Positions 12,501-21,226 of a stretch of 64,000 bases of DNA are shown here, in pieces. Position numbers and translations under genes: made by a program. The stretch's first letter is position 1. The number at the start of each line of letters is the position of its first letter. The stretch comes from Phytophthora colocasiae (Eukaryota; Oomycota; Peronosporomycetes; Peronosporales; Peronosporaceae): positions 248,001 through 312,000 of the forward strand of contig JAGKQI010000020.1 of the NCBI GenBank assembly GCA_018806915.1, in the 5' to 3' direction. The notes under the pieces are model-generated. The model searched no databases, was not told the DNA's origin, and saw nothing but the letters and a program-made list of their open reading frames with translations.

Positions 12501-13113
12501 GCTGCACTGGCGGCACATTTCACCGATCGCCAGAAGTTGCTTTTGGACGAGTTTGATCGCGTTTTGCGAGACTACGCGGAGCACAACGAGAAAATATTTA
12601 GCAAGTTCACGAGCATTGTAGAGGACCAAATCATGAAACGGTTCTTGGAAAACGTTGCAACGGAGGTGCGTCGATGTATCTGCAGTGGCCAGTGTGTCAT
12701 TAACACTAACTGCTATGTTTGAAACGCATCTAGGTTGACTACGATTCTGCTAGTCTCGCTATTCCGACCAACCCGATGCGTGGTATAGCACAGGGCACAC
12801 TTAAGCTCCATGCAGTGTTGCATCCTGTCCTCTCCCCGCCACAGATGAAAGACGTGATGTCACGTGTGTTCGACATGTTCACACAGAAACTGCCCGAGTG
12901 TTTCAAGCTGGTGCAGCCACGAACGGCAGCAGGAAAGAAACGGTATGTGAGATCTGCTCGCTTCGTTGTATACTGTTTTAGTTTAACGCTCTTCTGTGCA
13001 GTGTCGTGGAAGATATCGAAGTGTTCGTACAGAGCTTTAAAGAAGTGACCGAGCTGGCGTTTGATGGTGGCGCGCTCTTGACCCACTTCAAGAATGCCTA
13101 CAACGTGTCCTAG
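9568..13113 (+). CDS. VPS54: VPS54, GARP complex subunit
   Basis: GARP is the tethering complex that receives endosome-derived vesicles at the trans-Golgi; VPS54 is its distinguishing subunit. Eight exons: 9568-10255, 10340-10464, 10526-10668, 10748-12236, 12296-12383, 12448-12665, 12734-12942 and 13002-13113, all with GT-AG introns of 59-84 bp, giving 1023 residues. Family hallmarks appear in order: VPNLFFRPDFDLADPNTFE, then YLDRVEFTLLRQVSSRSDRFFEA, the coiled region with LNLIESSQNLLREHLQGVH, and the C-terminal Vps54 domain with FNSRTTQLVLGAGAMQIARLK followed by ALASQSLEL. The N-terminal 200 residues are Ser/Pro-rich and not conserved. Start ATG at 9568; the usual family length is about 980, which fits. 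The gene converges on SmE. Confidence 0.93.
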
Positions 13114-13247
13114 AGCAAATCCACAGCATTCCCCTCATCTCGTACGAAATTCTGCCAATAAAGTCTTTGGGCAAAAGAATGAACCAACGCTCAAATAGCA
13201 AGATCCCGTGACTGGCTGGGAACAAATATGTTGACTGCATTGACTGG

Positions 13248-13601
13248 CTAGTTGGATCCGTTGGTGGTGTTGACAGCCATCATGAGGGTAATAGTGTCAC
13301 CCTTGAGCAGAATACGACCTAGAGGAGTGCGCTTGAGGTTCTTCACGTCTAGTTCCTCCGCATCGTCCAATACCAGGTTCATGTACTCGTCGAAACCCAT
13401 GATGCGACCCTCAATTCTCGTGTTCACCTGCTCGTACAGCCATACCTGAATGCGGGATTTCTGCGCACACAGTAAAAGAAATTATATAAGTAAGTATATT
13501 CATCCAACGAAGCCATAACACACTCCACCACGTACGTTCTGCAGGAATCGGAACATCAAGTTGATGGGCTGGGTCATCAACTTCTGCACTTTGGTACTCA
13601 T
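13248..13601 (-). CDS. Small nuclear ribonucleoprotein E (SmE)
   Basis: One of the seven core Sm proteins that ring spliceosomal snRNAs in the nucleus. Two exons: 13601-13536 and 13460-13248, intron 75 bp (GTACGT...GCGCAG), product 92 residues, the usual SmE length. The short first exon encodes the N-terminal helix ending [11 protein letters not shown]. The second contains the Sm1 motif [16 protein letters not shown] with [17 protein letters not shown] and the Sm2 motif [13 protein letters not shown], all typical of SmE. The stop lies 134 bp from the convergent VPS54 stop. About 8-20 bases upstream of the ATG the minus strand reads TCACTCCATTTCT, close to the oomycete initiator/flanking-promoter consensus, suggesting a very short leader. 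Confidence 0.95.
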
Positions 13602-13927
13602 GGTGCTTAGAAATGGAGTGAGAAATAAGTTGGTCTTCAATCTACAGCACCAATTCAAGTATTCATACCAAGGTCAGTAATGCTAGCAACATACAATCCA
13701 TGCTGTCCCCCTTATAGGCTGGCGGGGAGGGCATCGTACACCTGTCTTGTGGTGTCTGCTTTCCCCCTGTAAAGCGCTGGCTGGGATCTGAATGTTTTTC
13801 AACCAATGACAGAAAAATCGGATTTTGATTGGTTGAAAATGAACGCTTCAACCACTTCAACATGTAACAGCTCAAATTGGCACAGACCCGTTTTAGCGGT
13901 TTGGATGGACACCCCACACACGACTAA
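13602..13927. promoter_or_regulatory. Divergent promoter region SmE / coiled-coil gene
   Basis: 326 bp between two divergent starts. On the minus strand an initiator-like TCACTCCATTTCT lies around 13609-13621, directly before the SmE ATG. Two near-identical segments with AACCAATGAC and TTGATTGGTTG around 13800-13840 contain CCAAT boxes in both orientations. No coding exon is seen. Confidence 0.4.
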
Positions 13928-15272
13928 ATGATGCAATCTCGCTCTTTTCAAGAGCGCCCAGCTATCGATACTAGCAATATTTTCCCTGGTCCATGGCGAG
14001 AAGAGACTGGTCCTTCAGGTACGAAAGCGCGTCTGGAATTATTTCTTCAGTTATGCTAAGTCTTTCGTTTATGCAGAAAGAGGAATACAGTATTTTGCTG
14101 CTGAGGATGACAGGTTCCTCGACGTTGTAGCTGATGCGCTAGATCAACTAGTTTCCGATTGCAAGACTGCGCTGCGATGGTCCCATGACGATACGGATGC
14201 CGACGCAGTTTTACAAGCTACAGAACAGAACTTATGCTCGATTGTGTCCATTTGCAAGAATGCTGGCCTCACAATTGATAGTACACAAGACCATTACGTC
14301 GCTGCATTGGGCCGCTTACACAGCTCAAGCGATAACTTAACGTCTTCGTACTCGTCGTTCAATCCAATCCTCAATTCCACGCCACCGTGGCCAACCAATC
14401 AAGGAAACAAGGGTAAGTACAAAGAAATTGTGCATCCTCCACCCTGTCCTGTTGAAAGAGAGCAGCTACTAGAACAATCAGGTGAAGCAATTCGAATGAG
14501 CCCAACAGAAGAAATTGTGGAAGTGGAGCTTACTGACCTTTTGACCCAGTCGCATGAAGAGATGATTAATCTCCAGCAGAGATTTGACAACCGCATGACT
14601 GAAGCCGAGCAAGCTAATAGAGAATACAAGAGCAAACATGCACAAGACATGCAGGCCTTACAGGAAGAGGTGGCTAGTTCCCGCGCAGCGATGGACCGCA
14701 TAAAGCAGGAACTTCTCGAGAGCACCTCGCGTAAGTTGGAAGACATGCATTCAGTCATTAATTCATCCCAAAGAGCAATCGAGGCAAGCATGAAAGATCA
14801 GGCATTGTACTGGAAATCAATATGCGAGGAACTGGTCGTGGAAAAGCGAGATATGGCTCATAAGGTCGCGGAGGTACGCGGCAGATACACAGCTCTCAAG
14901 GCTCATCTTACCAGCCACGACGATATGAACAGCAGGGCAGGACTTCACAGCCGAGGGAGGATACGAGAGGACGAAATTGTCAGCAAATTGGACTTGTGCG
15001 AACTGTCACCGTCTTCAGAACGCGAACTTTTGTCTGAAAATCAGACATCGATGGAAAAGTCTGTGGTGTACGTCTCCACGTGCAGTTCGCCGACAGATCC
15101 TTCCTCCGGGCTGGCCGTCGTCCCCAGTGCAGATAGTGTTAGCGGATCATGCAGTGCAGAAGCGTCTCCGACACATAGCAACAGCAGTAGCAGTAGCAAC
15201 AAGACCGGGAAAACGACGTTCCGACGGTATTACCTCGCCCAAAAGCGCGAGAACCGCGTGGTGCTCCACTAA
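13928..15272 (+). CDS. Coiled-coil protein, function unknown
   Basis: Two exons, 13928-14018 and 14077-15272, with a 58-bp intron (GTACGA...ATGCAG) whose phase joins correctly; 428 residues. The first 170 residues are mostly helical-looking, without a domain I can name. Residues about 185-320 form a clear coiled coil rich in Glu, Gln, Lys and Met (DLLTQSHEEMINLQQRF onward, to MAHKVAEVRGRYTALKAHL). The C-terminus has a Ser-rich tract with a run of Ser and Asn near residues 395-408 and ends with basic residues. This build is seen in many cytoskeletal or basal-body scaffolds, but no family can be assigned. Tandem ATGs at 13928 and 13931 leave the exact start open by one codon. Confidence 0.7.
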
Positions 15273-15656
15273 CATTGATCGACCAGCAGATGCAAATGAA
15301 TCTCCTTGCAGCAGACTGTGATTGCTTCTCAACCAAACCTTGCCTCTCTGACGATGACAACTTCTACCAGACAGCACGACGGTGTCGACGTCAGCGCGGG
15401 ACGTGGACTTCAAGTTGAGATTGTGTTTTAAACAGTTTACATTTTGGACAATGTATGAAATTTGAGAAAGAATTCAATGAAACATCGCATTGAAAATCAA
15501 GCTAAAAACACAAAACCCTTCTTATCAGATATCGCTATTGTACATGTTACGCGAGGGTATAACAGTTGCTAGTCTCAAAATTATTCGATATTGCGTAGCG
15601 ATCATTTGGCAACTTGCCCTCACATCACGCTCAAGGATCGGTAGCTGTTCAAGACC
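15273..15656. other. Intergenic, nothing recognised
   Basis: 384 bp between the coiled-coil gene and the downstream acyltransferase on the same strand. The middle (15420-15560) is AT-rich. No exon, RNA gene or repeat is supported. Confidence 0.5.
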
Positions 15657-17525
15657 ATGCGCGTTCCTTCATCGTTACGACCGTTGGTGACTAGCCACGC
15701 CCGTGCGCTGAGCTCTGCGACCGGCGCACAGCATCCAGGTTGGTTCAACCGCATGCTGCTCACCAACGAGTACAATTTGCCGCGCTTGCCGGTGCCACAG
15801 CTCGACGAGACGGTGCGGCGTTACCTGGAGAGTGTGCAGCCATTGGTAAGCTCCAAAGACTGGGAGGCACATGCCGAGCTGGCTAAGAAGTTCGCTGGTG
15901 CTGAAGGACGCCAGTTGCAGGAGATATTGCTCAAGCGCGAGCTCAAACAGGCTACCGGTCGTGCTTATCCTTTCAGCTACATCGAGGAGGACTGGGACAA
16001 GATGTACCTCGGAGGCCGCTACCAGGGACCCATCAATGTAAACCCGTCTTACGGCCTGCTAGATGAAACTGATGGCAATCTCCAGGGTATGGTGCCTCGC
16101 AGTGCTGCCTTCGTGCGCTCCATGGTCAAGTGGTGGTCAAAAGTCAAGAGCAGCGAGCTGGAACAGGACAAGAACCAGTGCATGGCTGGCTTCGCACGCC
16201 AGTACGGCACAGCTAAAATACCCAAGAAGGACATCGATGTACTGATGTCGCACCCGCGCAGCACGCACATCGTGGTGATGTCGCGCAACAAGTACTTTAA
16301 GCTGAACGTGCTGAGTCCCGACGGCAAGCAGTTGCTATCGCAAAAGCAGCTCGAAGCACAGTTTGACTCCATCCTGAACTCGTCGTCCAAGGGTGACCAC
16401 GATGACTTGGATCTGTCCACACTGACAGCCGAAGAGCGCGACACCTGGGCTGATATTCGCGATGATCTGGTGACGCACCACCCTGTCAATGCAGAGACGA
16501 TCGAAACGATCGACTCTGCTTTATTCATGCTGGTGCTGGAGGACCGGAACCCTTCCGACATGAAGCAGCGCATGGAACTGTCGCTGCATGGTCAGGGCTC
16601 TCACCGCTGGTTTGATAAGCTGCAGGTGATGGTTCAGCCGGATGGTCATTTGACTGTGAATTTCGAGCACTCGTTCTCGGATGGCACGGTCTGGAACCGC
16701 TGGCTGCACGAATGCTGGCATGACATGCGTGACTCGGACTCTGGGTTCGCACCCCTTGAGGAGATGCCAGAGTACAATGGTGCTACCAAACCGGAGAAGC
16801 TCAGTTGGAAGTTGTCGAACAACCTGGTTGAAGACGTCAAGAAGGCGGAAACCCACTTTGCCGACTTTTCAGGAAACCTCAACTCGGAATATTTGGTTTA
16901 CAAGAACTTTGCTAAGAACAACTGCAAGCAGTGGAAGCTCAGCCCGGACGGTATCGCGCAAATGGCTCTTCAACTCGCTTTCCACCGTACGCATGGGAAG
17001 ATCGCGCCGACGTACGAGTCGTGCTCAACACGTATCTTCCACCATGGACGTACAGAGACGATTCGCTCGGCAACCCCTGCTGCCGAAGCCTTTGTCAAGG
17101 CTGTGGAAAGTGGTGTCGCTGAGGACGCGCAACGTGAACTTCTAGTTGCGGCAGTTAACCGTCATGTGGAGATGGCCAAGAAGGCACAGAAGGGATTGGG
17201 TGTTGACCGTCATTTGACTGCGTTGAACTCGATCGCTAACCAGAACGGAATCTCCAGCGACTTCCTGTCCAGCCCTGTGCGCGCAGAAAGCACGAACTTC
17301 CTGATCTCCTCGAGCAACGTCACAATGCCGTTCCTGCAGTACTTCTCGTTCGGTGCTGTCGTACCGCACGGCTACGGTGTGGGTTACCTGCTCCACAACA
17401 AGAGTATTAACGTAAGTCTGACGAACTTCAAGGACAGCGGTATTTCGGATGGCAAGAAGTTCGCAAAAGCAATTGAAGGCTCGCTCGACACCATTAAGGC
17501 TCTTGCGGACAGCCCCGCACCGTAG
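15657..17525 (+). CDS. Carnitine O-acyltransferase, CPT2-like, mitochondrial
   Basis: Moves long- or medium-chain acyl groups between carnitine and CoA for mitochondrial beta-oxidation. Single exon, 622 residues, close to the CPT2 length. The N-terminus is rich in Arg, Ser and Ala without acids (MRVPSSLRPLVTSHARALSS), a typical mitochondrial presequence. The choline/carnitine acyltransferase motifs are present: ARQYGTAKIPKKDID early, the catalytic His at about residue 338 in VNFEHSFSDG (usual family motif EHSWGDG), YESCSTRIFHHGRTETIRS, and a GYGVGYLL segment near the end. The family consensus has a Trp-Gly pair after the catalytic His-Ser where this protein has Phe-Ser. Exact acyl-chain preference cannot be read from the sequence. 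Confidence 0.9.
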   Translation: MRVPSSLRPLVTSHARALSSATGAQHPGWFNRMLLTNEYNLPRLPVPQLDETVRRYLESVQPLVSSKDWEAHAELAKKFAGAEGRQLQEILLKRELKQATGRAYPFSYIEEDWDKMYLGGRYQGPINVNPSYGLLDETDGNLQGMVPRSAAFVRSMVKWWSKVKSSELEQDKNQCMAGFARQYGTAKIPKKDIDVLMSHPRSTHIVVMSRNKYFKLNVLSPDGKQLLSQKQLEAQFDSILNSSSKGDHDDLDLSTLTAEERDTWADIRDDLVTHHPVNAETIETIDSALFMLVLEDRNPSDMKQRMELSLHGQGSHRWFDKLQVMVQPDGHLTVNFEHSFSDGTVWNRWLHECWHDMRDSDSGFAPLEEMPEYNGATKPEKLSWKLSNNLVEDVKKAETHFADFSGNLNSEYLVYKNFAKNNCKQWKLSPDGIAQMALQLAFHRTHGKIAPTYESCSTRIFHHGRTETIRSATPAAEAFVKAVESGVAEDAQRELLVAAVNRHVEMAKKAQKGLGVDRHLTALNSIANQNGISSDFLSSPVRAESTNFLISSSNVTMPFLQYFSFGAVVPHGYGVGYLLHNKSINVSLTNFKDSGISDGKKFAKAIEGSLDTIKALADSPAP

Positions 17526-17699
17526 ATGCATGCAGGGAGGGTGATGGCTCGGTGAATCAAAGAGTCTAACGATGATATCAATGGAAAATAATGTCACGTT
17601 TTGAGAGTGCAACACGTTTTTCGATTCTCGTGGCAGCCGTATTAGTGATATAGTACCGGGTACGGTATCACCAATGATTGATATGTTGATGGTTCTCCC

Positions 17700-17832
17700 C
17701 TAGAGAGCAAAGCTAGCGAGCAATAATGCAACAAGACCTGAAACAAGCATCAGCAGCTTGGAAGCTTGTGTAGCTGTAGCACCGTCAGTCCCGCATGTCG
17801 AGCAGTCGAACGTGTAGTTGGACAGCATATCG
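17700..17832 (-). pseudogene. Out-of-frame GPI-anchor tail of the adjacent EGF-like gene
   Basis: Read in the frame next to that of the gene at 17750-18859, this stretch encodes DMLSNYTFDCSTC, a short linker and a hydrophobic tail ending LLLASFAL before a TAG at 17702-17700. It matches the C-terminus of the intact paralogue at 21227-22474. The bases that would link the two frames, just after CYCPSCS, appear to have been lost (net loss not a multiple of three near 17840). The tail is intact but not reachable in the main frame. Confidence 0.75.
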
Positions 17833-18859
17833 CAGAGTGACTACAAGACGGACAGTAACAAGCGGCCGAACCAATCGTCAGCACTTGGCAGTCCCCCTCA
17901 CCACAAGATGTCGTTGTGCACGCGTCTTCAACTGCACCGCACGTGTCTCCACTGTAGCCGGCAGCACACACACATTTGCCTGTGTCTATGTTGCAAGTGT
18001 TGTTGTACTGACAAGCAAGATCGTTCGTGCACAATGTGCAGCGTTGGTTTGCCTTTCCCTGCTTACCGTCATACTCCTTGCCATCGAAACCCTCTTTGCA
18101 AACGCATTCCCCATCCACACAGTCTCCACCCGTGCCACAGTCGACATCGCACGCGTTGGAAACTTCCGTCGAGCACATGTCTCCCTCGAAACCAGCGTAG
18201 CACATACATGTGCGTTTGGTAATTTTCTTCTTGCTCTTGTAGGTGCAAGTTCCCTGGTACGTACACTGTTCTTTGGAGTCGGACGATCCGCAGGCACTAG
18301 GGTAGCAGGTGCTGGGGTCAGCAGCTTTACTTTCGCAGTCCGACACGTCCAGGCAGACAAATTGACCCTTTACCTCCTCTCCATCGATCGTTGTGGTGTA
18401 CAATGCGTCAGCATCGCTGGTGCTTGAGTTGGGGGAGGACGACCCTGCGCTATCACTGGAAATCTCGGAAGTGAAAGATGTCGAAGAGCTGGAGGGTGAT
18501 GACTCGGCTGAGGCGGAGGAAGAAGCGAGACGGCGACGGCTTGAACCGGACCCACTAGACGATAGTGACAGATTTTCCTCGGAAACGAACACGCAGTGTG
18601 CGTTTAGATAGCCGATGTCCGCACTTTGGTACGACGGACACAATCCAGGTTGCGCTCCACGACAGGCTGGACGCTTCGAGGTGTTTGGGGTACACTTGGA
18701 GATGACATCGCCGTAGTTGTTCACTGAGATGCAGACCGTACCGGGGTAGTTTTTCTCGCAGTAAGCGTCCGAGGTGCAGTAATACGGGTGCTCATCGTCC
18801 GCGTACACGACCGATAGAAACACAGAGGTGAATACTGCTAGTATTCGAAAGCACTGCAT
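17750..18859 (-). CDS. Secreted EGF-like cysteine-rich protein, paralogue 1, frameshifted C-terminus
   Basis: Start chosen at the ATG at 18859 because MQCFRILAVFTSVFLSVVYA aligns with the signal peptide of the paralogue at 21227-22474; an upstream in-frame ATG at 18898 adds 13 residues without a better signal. The mature part has an N-terminal Cys module (YYCTSDAYCEKNYPGTVC, CTPNTSKRPACRG, GLCPSYQSADIGYLNAHC), a 70-residue Ser-rich spacer, and three or so EGF-like repeats (CTYQGTC, CMCYAGFEGDMC, CDVDCGTGGDCVDGECVC, CVCAAGYSGDTC). After CYCPSCS the frame departs from its paralogues and ends in 25 unrelated residues, so the hydrophobic GPI-type tail is lost. If the frame is real, the product would be soluble and secreted rather than membrane-bound. 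The role of the family is unknown. Confidence 0.75.
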   Translation of the reverse strand: MQCFRILAVFTSVFLSVVYADDEHPYYCTSDAYCEKNYPGTVCISVNNYGDVISKCTPNTSKRPACRGAQPGLCPSYQSADIGYLNAHCVFVSEENLSLSSSGSGSSRRRLASSSASAESSPSSSSTSFTSEISSDSAGSSSPNSSTSDADALYTTTIDGEEVKGQFVCLDVSDCESKAADPSTCYPSACGSSDSKEQCTYQGTCTYKSKKKITKRTCMCYAGFEGDMCSTEVSNACDVDCGTGGDCVDGECVCKEGFDGKEYDGKQGKANQRCTLCTNDLACQYNNTCNIDTGKCVCAAGYSGDTCGAVEDACTTTSCGEGDCQVLTIGSAACYCPSCSHSAICCPTTRSTARHAGLTVLQLHKLPSC

Positions 18860-19145
18860 GGAGATACGACAGCTAGCGCGGAAGTTTGTGAGTGGCAAGA
18901 CTGCATAGGCGGCGTTGTGCTGCTCGACTCAAAGATGTGCACGGAATTCCTTCCGTTCATAGCGAAAGTTCTCGTCCATACTGGTAATTACTGTCCGATA
19001 CCCCAGAACTCGCAGGCAGTTCAGGCGTGAAAGTGTCTACTTCAGCTGCCTTGCTTCTTGTTAGTGAAGACGGCAATTGTAATTGTAAGATATACGAAAC
19101 ATGTACAAGTTTCTTCATTTCCCAGTCTGAAAAAAAAAAACTGTT
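18860..19145. other. Intergenic between EGF-like paralogues 1 and 2
   Basis: 286 bp, upstream of paralogue 1 and downstream of paralogue 2 on the minus strand. It includes an A10 run near 19131-19140. Nothing else is recognised. Confidence 0.5.
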
Positions 19146-20766
19146 TCACTGAAGACTACCGATAGCCAGCACGACTGCAACGAACAGTAAGACAAGCGCT
19201 AGTTCGGAAGGCAACAGGGACTTAGCAGCGTTGGTTGGACACGAAGAGCAATCAAAGGAGGACCCACTTGTCATTTCGCAAAGGGAACATTCGGGGCTGC
19301 AGTGCGGGCAGTAGCAAGCGGACGAACCATTCGACAGCACTTGACAGTCGCCGATTCCACAGTCTGTGCGAATCGTGCACGAGTCTTCCACAGCGCCGCA
19401 CCAGTCTCCACTGTAGCCTGGAGCACAGTCACACTTGCCAGTACTGAGACTGCAGGTGTTGTTGTATTCACACGCTAGGTCGTTCGTGCATCGGTTACAG
19501 CGCTCAGTAGCGTTTCCCTTCTTGCCATCATATTCTTTGCCATCGAAACCCTCTTTTCACTATCGACGCAGTCGCCTCCTGTGCCGCAGTCGACGTCGCA
19601 AGCGCCGGATACCTCAGTCTCACATTGTTCACCTTCAAACCCGGCATAACACACGCAGCTCCGCTTGGTTACTTTGGCTTTGTTCTTGTAGGTGCAAGTA
19701 CCCTGATAGGAACATTGCTCTTGAGATTCGGACGAGCCACAAGCACTGGGGTAGCAAGTGCTGGTGTCAGCCGCCAAGTTACCACAGTCGGAGATTTGGA
19801 GACACACGAATTGGCCAACAACCTTGGAAAAATATTTTTTTCGAGCAAATGCCGGATGGTTCGCAAGCAAACAGAAATCAAAGTGGTTTTTCAAGCAAAA
19901 AAGTAAGCCAAGCAAATTTAAGTAATCAATATATAAATCTCTCGCTTCCCTGTCTTGCCTCTTAGTGCGTGAAGGTTCCACCCGTAGCATGCGTATACGA
20001 GATCATTACAAGCCTCCTTGGTGGCTAAACTACCGACTAGTTCATACCGCTTACGCCCCTGGATTGTACGTGGGTGTCCGATTCTACGTCGTACTCTGAG
20101 CTGTCTGCCATGCTTCACAGATTCAGGCTTGTGTACTTCACTTTTGGTTTAGTAGTGGGCCGCTCTTATGTGCTTGTATTCCTGGAGAAGATCGTTTTGT
20201 ATTTTGTAACTTCTTGTCAAAATCCACAAGTCCTTAAGTTCGCATAGCTGCTTGCGAACCATCCGATTTGCTTGAAAAGTCACCATGAAACGGGGTTGCT
20301 TGGTAAAAAACCTTTTTTTGCTTGAAAAAAATCCGCACCCAACAACCTTCTCCTTGTGGAGTGTCACCGTGTAGGTTGACTCACTGTCTTCAGGCGAGGA
20401 AATCGACGTGGAATTTTCAGATGAAGACCCTGCTGACAGGAGAAAACGATCCGGTGTACTGGAACTGCTCGTTACATTGGGTAGATAGTCTTCCGGCACG
20501 AAAACGCAGTGTGCATTGAGATATCCTCGGTCGGAGCTCTGGTAAGAGGGGCACAACCCGGGTTGACCTCCTCGACAGGCTGGTCGTTTCGACGTGTTGG
20601 GCGTACACTTGGATATCCCATAATTGTGGACAGGAATACAGACCGTGCCAGGGTAGTTTTTAGTGCAGTCTGAGTCCTTGTTGCAGTAATACGGGTGATC
20701 TTCGTCAGCTAGCGCTCTGGTTGCAGTGATGGCGACGAGAACAGCAAATTGGCGCGCAAACTTCAT
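19146..20766 (-). pseudogene. EGF-like cysteine-rich protein, paralogue 2, disrupted
   Basis: Homologous over its whole length to the intact paralogue at 21227-22474. It keeps a signal peptide (MKFARQFAVLVAITATRALA), the N-terminal Cys module, a shorter Ser-rich spacer, the EGF-like repeats and a hydrophobic anchor tail ending LAIGSLQ. Two lesions break it. A 513-bp transposon (19826-20338) sits between EKVVG and GQFVCLQ. An 11-bp deletion near 19557 removes the bases encoding the CVC of the motif DCVDGECVC and shifts the frame. The downstream frame (EGFDGKEYDGKKG onward) remains open to the stop at 19146, so decay is recent. Confidence 0.88.
19826..20338. mobile_element. 513-bp non-autonomous TIR transposon (Mutator-like) with 11-bp target duplication
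   Basis: Flanked by perfect 11-bp direct repeats CCAACAACCTT at 19815-19825 and 20339-20349; removing one copy plus the element restores the alignment of the host gene. The ends are imperfect inverted repeats: inward from each side come a T-rich run, C(G/A)AGCAAA, and the shared block CGGATGGTTCGCAAGCA. Several AAGCAA hexamers are repeated below both ends, as expected for transposase-binding sites. It encodes no transposase. A 9-11-bp duplication suggests the Mutator superfamily; the exact family is inferred. Confidence 0.85.
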
Positions 20767-21226
20767 TATTACTGTAGTTGTGTGAAGAAGTGCTAGTTGT
20801 CAAATGACAGACGAGTACGAATGCGCTGGCGAATACGTGTAAGTTTGACTGCTCGGACGAATTCAAAACCATTCATGTTTTTGGTTGTTGTTTATGCTTT
20901 CGCAAATCTGAAGCTCCTTTGTAAGCCATTTCCTCTGTTTCGGATTTTGCTCGTTGCTCATGCTTCTTAACAAGTTGACGCCCCCAACGGAGGAAAATTG
21001 GATTTTGCTTGGAGCCCTTGCTGTTCGTCAAAAGTCGAAAGGGTTTGCTTGGATTGACATGTTCCCGATGCCGAATTATTTGCTGTATCCAGCCCAACCT
21101 CGCCAAACCATCTTGTCATACATACTACATCAGTCTTGGGTAAATGATCATGTTACGTAATTAGCGCCAAAGAAGCCTGGCATACCCGTTGTAGGGCGGT
21201 ACTACTATTCGAGTGGGTCGGATCTC
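20767..21226. other. Intergenic with possible decayed relative of the 513-bp element
   Basis: 460 bp between paralogues 2 and 3. From about 20880 to 21060 it contains repeated TTTGCTT / TTGCTCG motifs (reverse complement AAGCAAA), for instance GGATTTTGCTTGG and GGGTTTGCTTGG, the same hexamer as in the subterminal regions of the transposon at 19826-20338. No flanking duplication could be recognised, so the relation is tentative. Confidence 0.35.
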
